Source: Acidimicrobiia bacterium
GTDB lineage: Bacteria; Actinomycetota; Acidimicrobiia; Spongiisociales; ZC4RG35
Reading direction: 5' to 3'
Length of the DNA stretch: 56,973 bases
Assembly: GCA_015488325.1 (NCBI GenBank)
Contig: WFOA01000086.1
Location: forward strand, 1 to 56,973
The notes beneath the pieces were generated by a model. It saw only the letters and a list, made by a program, of their open reading frames with translations, was not told the origin of the DNA and did no database searches. The position numbers and the translations under genes are program-made. Positions 53,141 to 56,973 of this stretch are shown here, piece after piece (position 1 is the first letter of the stretch; every line of letters begins with the position of its first letter).

Positions 53141-53763
53141 TCTCCCTGTTCGGGTTCCGGGTCGCCGCGGTCTGCCTCGACTGCGACGGGGTGCTCGTCG
53201 ACTCCGAACCTGCCTCCGAGGCCGCCTGGTTGGGGGCGCTGGAGGGTTTCGGGGTGGATGTCGAAGGGTTCGAACGCTGGGTGGGTCGGACCGACGCGGA
53301 GATCGCTCGCCACTACGCCCGGGAGCTCGGCGTGCCGACGGAGGAGGTGGCATGTGCGGCCGCCGCCGCCTTCGAAGCCGAGCTGGCGGGCGGGATCCGG
53401 GCGTTCCCGGACGCCCTGGCCCTCGTCGACCGGCTGTCCGCCCAGGGGGTTTCGATGGCCGTCGTCTCCAACAGCAGCCGGGAACGGCTCGAACTGGTGC
53501 TGTCGGCGGCGGGGATCGCCGACCGGTTCCCGGTTCGAGTGTCGTCGTCGGACGTCCGTGTCCCCAAGCCGGCACCCGACGTCTATCAGGTGGCGACGGC
53601 CCTGCTCGAGACGGAACGGTGCCTCGCCTTCGAGGACAGCCCTCCGGGGATCGCCGCCGCCCGCGCCGCCGGCATGCCGGTGGTGGCGGTCCACCGGGGT
53701 GTCTTCTCCCCGGAGGAGTTGGCCGCCGCCGACCGGGTGGTGACAGATCTGGGTGACGGGTAA
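53137..53763 (+). CDS. HAD-superfamily phosphatase (subfamily IA)
   Basis: 208 residues from GTG 53137 (GTGA overlap with gatB). HAD motif I is CLDCDGVLVDSE with the nucleophile Asp, motif II VSNSSRER, motif III lysine KPAPDVYQ, and motif IV FEDSPPGIAAARAAGM. A helical cap lies between residues ~20 and 85. Beta-phosphoglucomutase-like or phosphoglycolate-phosphatase-like activity is possible; the substrate is not readable. Co-transcribed with gatCAB. Confidence 0.92.
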   Translation: MISLFGFRVAAVCLDCDGVLVDSEPASEAAWLGALEGFGVDVEGFERWVGRTDAEIARHYARELGVPTEEVACAAAAAFEAELAGGIRAFPDALALVDRLSAQGVSMAVVSNSSRERLELVLSAAGIADRFPVRVSSSDVRVPKPAPDVYQVATALLETERCLAFEDSPPGIAAARAAGMPVVAVHRGVFSPEELAAADRVVTDLGDG

Positions 53764-53773
53764 CCTGCGGCCG

Positions 53774-53896
53774 GTGACGACCTGGTTCGCCATCGTGTTG
53801 GTCTGGGTGCTGCCCGTGGTGGTGGTGGGCTCGTTGGTGATCCTGTCGTACCGCCGCCGGAACCCCGACCCGGAAACCGGATCCGACGCGAGCTGA
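53774..53896 (+). CDS. Mini membrane protein (40 residues)
   Basis: GTG at 53774 opens a 40-residue frame with one transmembrane helix (WFAIVLVWVLPVVVVGSLVI) and a short basic-acidic tail (YRRRNPDPETGSDAS). It starts ten bases after the HAD gene and is followed 13 bases later by a second mini protein. Small size leaves it uncertain, but the clean helix and tail look protein-like. Confidence 0.5.
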   Translation: MTTWFAIVLVWVLPVVVVGSLVILSYRRRNPDPETGSDAS

Positions 53897-53909
53897 AGGG
53901 AGCGAACCC

Positions 53910-54053
53910 ATGGAGAACCTGCCCCTCGTACTCGGCATCGGCGCCGCGGTCCTCGTCGTCTTCTGGATCGTGAAGAAGCTGGTGAAGCTGGCCTTCTTCG
54001 CGGCCATCGTCGGTGCCGCTGCCTGGTTCTGGTACTTCAACGTGCGCGGCTAG
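53910..54053 (+). CDS. Mini membrane protein (47 residues)
   Basis: ATG 53910 follows GAAGGGAGCG. 47 residues with two hydrophobic stretches (LPLVLGIGAAVLVVFWIV and LAFFAAIVGAAAWFWYF) divided by KKLVK, and the end NVRG. It lies 13 bases upstream of the pyruvate kinase start region and downstream of the first mini protein, so the three may be co-transcribed. No family recognised. Confidence 0.6.
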   Translation: MENLPLVLGIGAAVLVVFWIVKKLVKLAFFAAIVGAAAWFWYFNVRG

Positions 54054-54066
54054 CGCCGCGGCGCCG

Positions 54067-55530
54067 ATGGAGCGGTTCACGAAGATCGTCGCCACCCTCG
54101 GGCCGGCGGTGGCGTCCCTCGAAGGGGTCAGATCCCTCGTCCGGGCGGGGATGGACGTGGCCCGCCTCAACTTCTCCCATGGCGACCACGCCCTCCATGC
54201 CCGCTTCGCCGGATGGGTTCGGGAGGCATCGGAGCTGGAAGGCCGGGTCGTCGCCATCCTCCAGGACATCCAGGGACCGAAGCTTCGGGTGGGGTCGTTT
54301 CCCGGCGGCAGCGTCGACCTCGTTTCGGGAGACGAGGTCCGGGTGTACCCGGGGTCGGGCCAGGCAGAGAGCGGGTCGATCCTCGTCGACTACGACCATC
54401 TCATCGACGACGTCGCCACCGGCGAGGAGATCCTCCTCGCCGACGGGCTCATCCGTCTCGAGGTGGTGGCGAGACGGGCCGACCATCTGGTGGCGCGAGT
54501 GGTACGGGGCGGCCGCCTGGGGGACGGCAAGGGTGTCGCCTTCCCCCACACCGAGCTGCGGGTGCCGGCGATCACCGAGAAAGACCGGGCCGACCTGGCC
54601 TTCGGTGCCGAGCTGGGTGTCGACTACGTGGCCGCGTCCTTCGTACGCACCGGGGACGACGTCCGCCAAGTCGCCAAACTCGCCGGTGACGTCCCCGTCA
54701 TCGCCAAGATCGAGCTCGCGGTCGCCTACGAGAACCTCGACGACATCCTCACCGTCGCCGACGGGGCGATGGTGGCCCGAGGCGACCTGGGGGTGCAACT
54801 CCCGTTGGAGCGGATCCCGATCGTCCAGGACGACATCCTGCGGCGCACCAACCGAGCCGGACGGGTCTCGATCACCGCCACCGAGATGCTCGAGTCGATG
54901 ACCCACTCTCCACGACCCACCCGGGCGGAGGTGACCGACGTCGCCAACGCCGTGATGGAAGGCACCGACGCGGTGATGCTGTCGGCGGAGACCGCCACCG
55001 GGCAGTACCCGGAGGAGGCGGTGAGGACGATGGCGCGGATCTGCGAGGTGGCCGAGACCGTGGCCGAGCCGGACTCCCAGGTCGAGTTCCTCACCTCCCA
55101 ACCCATGTTCGCGTCGGCGGTGGCCCGGGCCGCCGTGGAAGCCGCCGCCGATCTGTCCATCGACACCGTCGTCGCCTTCACCGAGACGGGAAGCACCGCC
55201 CTCATCCTCTCGAAATACCGTCCCCGTGCCCGCATCTTCGCCTTCACGCCGGATCCGACGACGCTGCGTCGCATGGCGCTGTACCGCGGTGTGCAGGGGC
55301 GTCTGTTCGGCCGCCGGGACTACACCGACCTGATGATCGCCGCCGCCGAGAAACATCTCGAGAAGGAGGGCATCTGTCGGAGGGGAGAGGCGGTGGTGAT
55401 GGTCGCCGGTGTCCCGCCCAACGTGCGGGCCTCCACCAACCTGATGAAGATCCACGTGATCGGCGAACGAGACCGTGGTGTGCTCTCGGCCAAGGGAAGG
55501 CGGACGGCACCGGAGGTGGGCGGTCGCTGA
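54067..55530 (+). CDS. pyk: Pyruvate kinase
   Basis: 487 residues, ATG 54067. FTKIVATLGPAV, VARLNFSHG, ILQDIQGPKLRVG, the catalytic Lys in VIAKIEL, GDLGVQLPLERIP, and TATEMLESM are all present, with an A/B/C domain layout and a C-terminal allosteric domain (~345-487). It makes pyruvate and ATP from PEP and ADP. Confidence 0.96.
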   Translation: MERFTKIVATLGPAVASLEGVRSLVRAGMDVARLNFSHGDHALHARFAGWVREASELEGRVVAILQDIQGPKLRVGSFPGGSVDLVSGDEVRVYPGSGQAESGSILVDYDHLIDDVATGEEILLADGLIRLEVVARRADHLVARVVRGGRLGDGKGVAFPHTELRVPAITEKDRADLAFGAELGVDYVAASFVRTGDDVRQVAKLAGDVPVIAKIELAVAYENLDDILTVADGAMVARGDLGVQLPLERIPIVQDDILRRTNRAGRVSITATEMLESMTHSPRPTRAEVTDVANAVMEGTDAVMLSAETATGQYPEEAVRTMARICEVAETVAEPDSQVEFLTSQPMFASAVARAAVEAAADLSIDTVVAFTETGSTALILSKYRPRARIFAFTPDPTTLRRMALYRGVQGRLFGRRDYTDLMIAAAEKHLEKEGICRRGEAVVMVAGVPPNVRASTNLMKIHVIGERDRGVLSAKGRRTAPEVGGR

Positions 55531-55564
55531 CGGGGTACCATCCTCCGCCGCAGAGGAGGACTTC

Positions 55565-55861
55565 GTGGGACAGACCATCCAGATCAACAGAACCGATGTG
55601 ATCGGCGACGTGGTGATCGTCGACACCGACCGCACCCTGACCGGCCAGGACGGCGAGGTCTTCGACGGTGCCGACCAGTCGGCCCGTGACGGGTTCGCCG
55701 CCGAACTCGCCGCCCGGATCTTCGAGGAGATCCCCGGGGTCGACCACGTCTACGTCATGTCCAACACGGTGACCGTTCGCCGTCCGGGCGGATGGGGGGA
55801 CGGCGACCTCGCCCGCCTCTCGGAGCTCGTCACCGGCTTCTTCCGCTTCTACCCCGACTGA
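55565..55861 (+). CDS. Small Nfu_N/scaffold-like protein
   Basis: 98 residues from GTG 55565, behind GAGGAGG; TACCAT (55536-55541) is a good -10. The pattern SARDGFAAELAARIFEEIPG followed by VDHVYVMSNTVTVRRPGGW resembles the N-terminal domain of Nfu/NifU scaffold proteins (small beta-alpha domain with a VTV strand and a following Trp). No C-terminal CxxC iron-sulfur domain is attached, so it may be a stand-alone domain of unknown role. Confidence 0.6.
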   Translation: MGQTIQINRTDVIGDVVIVDTDRTLTGQDGEVFDGADQSARDGFAAELAARIFEEIPGVDHVYVMSNTVTVRRPGGWGDGDLARLSELVTGFFRFYPD

Positions 55862-55868
55862 CCCCGGT

Positions 55869-56973
55869 TCAGGGGGTGCTCGACGTGGTCGTCGCCCCGT
55901 CGGTGGTGGTCGTCGACGACTCGTCGACCGGGCATTCCACTTCCGAGTCGGGGACCATGCACGGGTGGACTTCGATGATCTCCCGTTTCGGCCGGTAGCG
56001 GACGATCCATTCCTGGGTGGTGGTCTCGTCTCGCCAGACGATGGTGCGGGTCACCTTCACGCTCCATCCCCGGGCAGGTCGCTGGATGACGTGCTGCTCG
56101 TCGACGTCGAGGTCGGGGTTGGGCCGATACTCCGTCTCGGGAGGGTCGGTGTAGGCGTAGCGACCGGAGACGGTGGCGCTCACCCGGCGGGCATCGGGTC
56201 CGCCCTCCTCGACGACCTCGACGATGGTCTTGCCGTTGCGCTGTTCCCCGACGACGATCCGTCCGTCGTTGTCGCTGTAGAACTTCACCGTGATCGACGT
56301 CTTCGTGTATTCGGTGACGATGAGGATCGCGTTGTCCGTGTCGTTGCGGAACTCCAGCTTCGGCTCGGGCCATGAGATGGTCGCTTCGATGCCTTCCGGA
56401 TAGCGGGTGAAGTAGAAACTGTGGGGCTTGTGGACGACGTCTTCGTAACCGCCCCAGAAGACCGCGTTGTAGAAGGTGGTGGCGAACTGGCTGACGCCGC
56501 CTCCCACCGTGTCCACCAGCTCCCCACCGATGATCGTGCCGGCGGGGACGAACCCGCGTTCGGCCGTCCGTTCGCCGACGTACTCGTTGAGCTCGAAGGT
56601 TTCGCCGGGCATGACGATGGCACCGTTGACGATGTCGGCGAACAGCTGGATGTTGTTCACCCGCGGCTGGCAGCAGGGGTGATAGGTCGTGAAGGCCGAC
56701 ACCAGATGTTTGATGCCGAGGGCCTCGAGCTCTTCGGTGGTGACCTCGGGTGGAGCACCCTCTTCGAAGGGCAGGACGCCCCGCCGCGACGCGGTCCCGG
56801 CGGCGATCGCCAGGTTGCGAGCGGTCTCTTCGGGGTCGATGGGGGTGCCGGGACGTCCGGCTACCACCACCACGTCGTATCCGACGACCTCGAGGCGGGC
56901 GTCGACCGGCGGGGATTCGATCTCGTCCCGGAGGGCCTCGAGCCGACGGGCGACCTCCTCGGTGTCGAGGGAC
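55869..56973 (-). CDS. VanW-family protein (5' end outside window)
   Basis: The frame runs from the window edge to TGA at 55869 (~368 residues). The VanW domain is clear: VSAFTTYHPCCQPRVNNIQL, IVMPGETFELNEYVGERTAE, GGGVSQFATTFYNAVFWGG and HKPHSFYFTRYPEG. A G5-like beta region and a Thr/Ser/Asp-rich tail follow. VanW proteins are extracytoplasmic and tied to cell-wall peptides; the exact role is unknown. The upstream part (IDPEETARNL and before) is typical of the repeats that precede VanW domains. Confidence 0.9.
   Translation of the reverse strand, partial: SLDTEEVARRLEALRDEIESPPVDARLEVVGYDVVVVAGRPGTPIDPEETARNLAIAAGTASRRGVLPFEEGAPPEVTTEELEALGIKHLVSAFTTYHPCCQPRVNNIQLFADIVNGAIVMPGETFELNEYVGERTAERGFVPAGTIIGGELVDTVGGGVSQFATTFYNAVFWGGYEDVVHKPHSFYFTRYPEGIEATISWPEPKLEFRNDTDNAILIVTEYTKTSITVKFYSDNDGRIVVGEQRNGKTIVEVVEEGGPDARRVSATVSGRYAYTDPPETEYRPNPDLDVDEQHVIQRPARGWSVKVTRTIVWRDETTTQEWIVRYRPKREIIEVHPCMVPDSEVECPVDESSTTTTDGATTTSSTP

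Overview
The window is one contiguous, very GC-rich bacterial chromosome segment, densely coded, with many GTG starts and many 4-base stop/start overlaps (ATGA or GTGA). These traits, the GatCAB operon, MnmA, a PatA-like GNAT/acyl-CoA synthetase fusion and several leaderless-looking promoters (TANNNT about 6 nt before the start codon) point to an actinobacterium, plausibly of the Acidimicrobiia or a related uncultured class. The lineage is inference. No rRNA, tRNA, CRISPR array, integrase or complete transposase was seen.

Layout. 1-3.8 kb: the 3' end of an aceK-like gene, then a MoxR / DUF58 / DUF4129-type membrane operon. 3.8-7.4 kb: the GNAT/ADP-forming acyl-CoA synthetase fusion and an enoyl-CoA hydratase. 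7.5-11.3 kb (minus): hutU-hutI with an SRPBCC protein and a small membrane protein. 11.3-16.6 kb: a methyltransferase, a PIG-L deacetylase, an endonuclease V-like protein lacking key catalytic residues, a SHOCT / cupredoxin / DUF302 operon, a lipoprotein and a DUF72 protein. 16.5-20.6 kb: a tyrosine/homogentisate operon (hpd-hmgA-fahA) facing a divergent Lrp/AsnC regulator. 20.6-25.1 kb (minus): hutG-hutH, a membrane protein and a ClpP-fold SDH-type protease. Together the two hut clusters give the full route histidine -> urocanate -> imidazolonepropionate -> formiminoglutamate -> glutamate. 25.1-29.4 kb: leucyl aminopeptidase, an unknown protein, and a cysteine desulfurase-mnmA pair for tRNA 2-thiolation.

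29.4-36.4 kb is the unusual part. Between mnmA and popT (DUF368) lie three minus-strand modules of exported or membrane proteins: (1) a secreted Cys-containing protein and an anchored protein; (2) a matrixin-like metalloprotease and a lipoprotein; (3) a second secreted Cys-containing protein and a three-gene ABC-2 transporter. The flanks are copied inside the region. The last codons of mnmA recur at 30.94-31.02 kb, including 44 identical bases. The upstream region and start of popT recur at about 30.9 and 32.8 kb. A roughly 300-bp element occurs twice. The promoter of module 3 has nine G/C pairs between its -35 and -10 boxes. This looks like a stacked-cassette hotspot with a possibly phase-variable promoter.

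36.4-57 kb returns to ordinary genes: popT, a YgjV/GNAT-like membrane protein, ligA, a two-component system divergent from a PepSY-like / ApbE / ferric-reductase-like redox operon, dapC-dapD-dapE, a degenerate GH57-like protein, gatC-gatA-gatB, a HAD phosphatase, two mini membrane proteins, pyruvate kinase, an Nfu_N-like protein, and a VanW-family protein running off the end.
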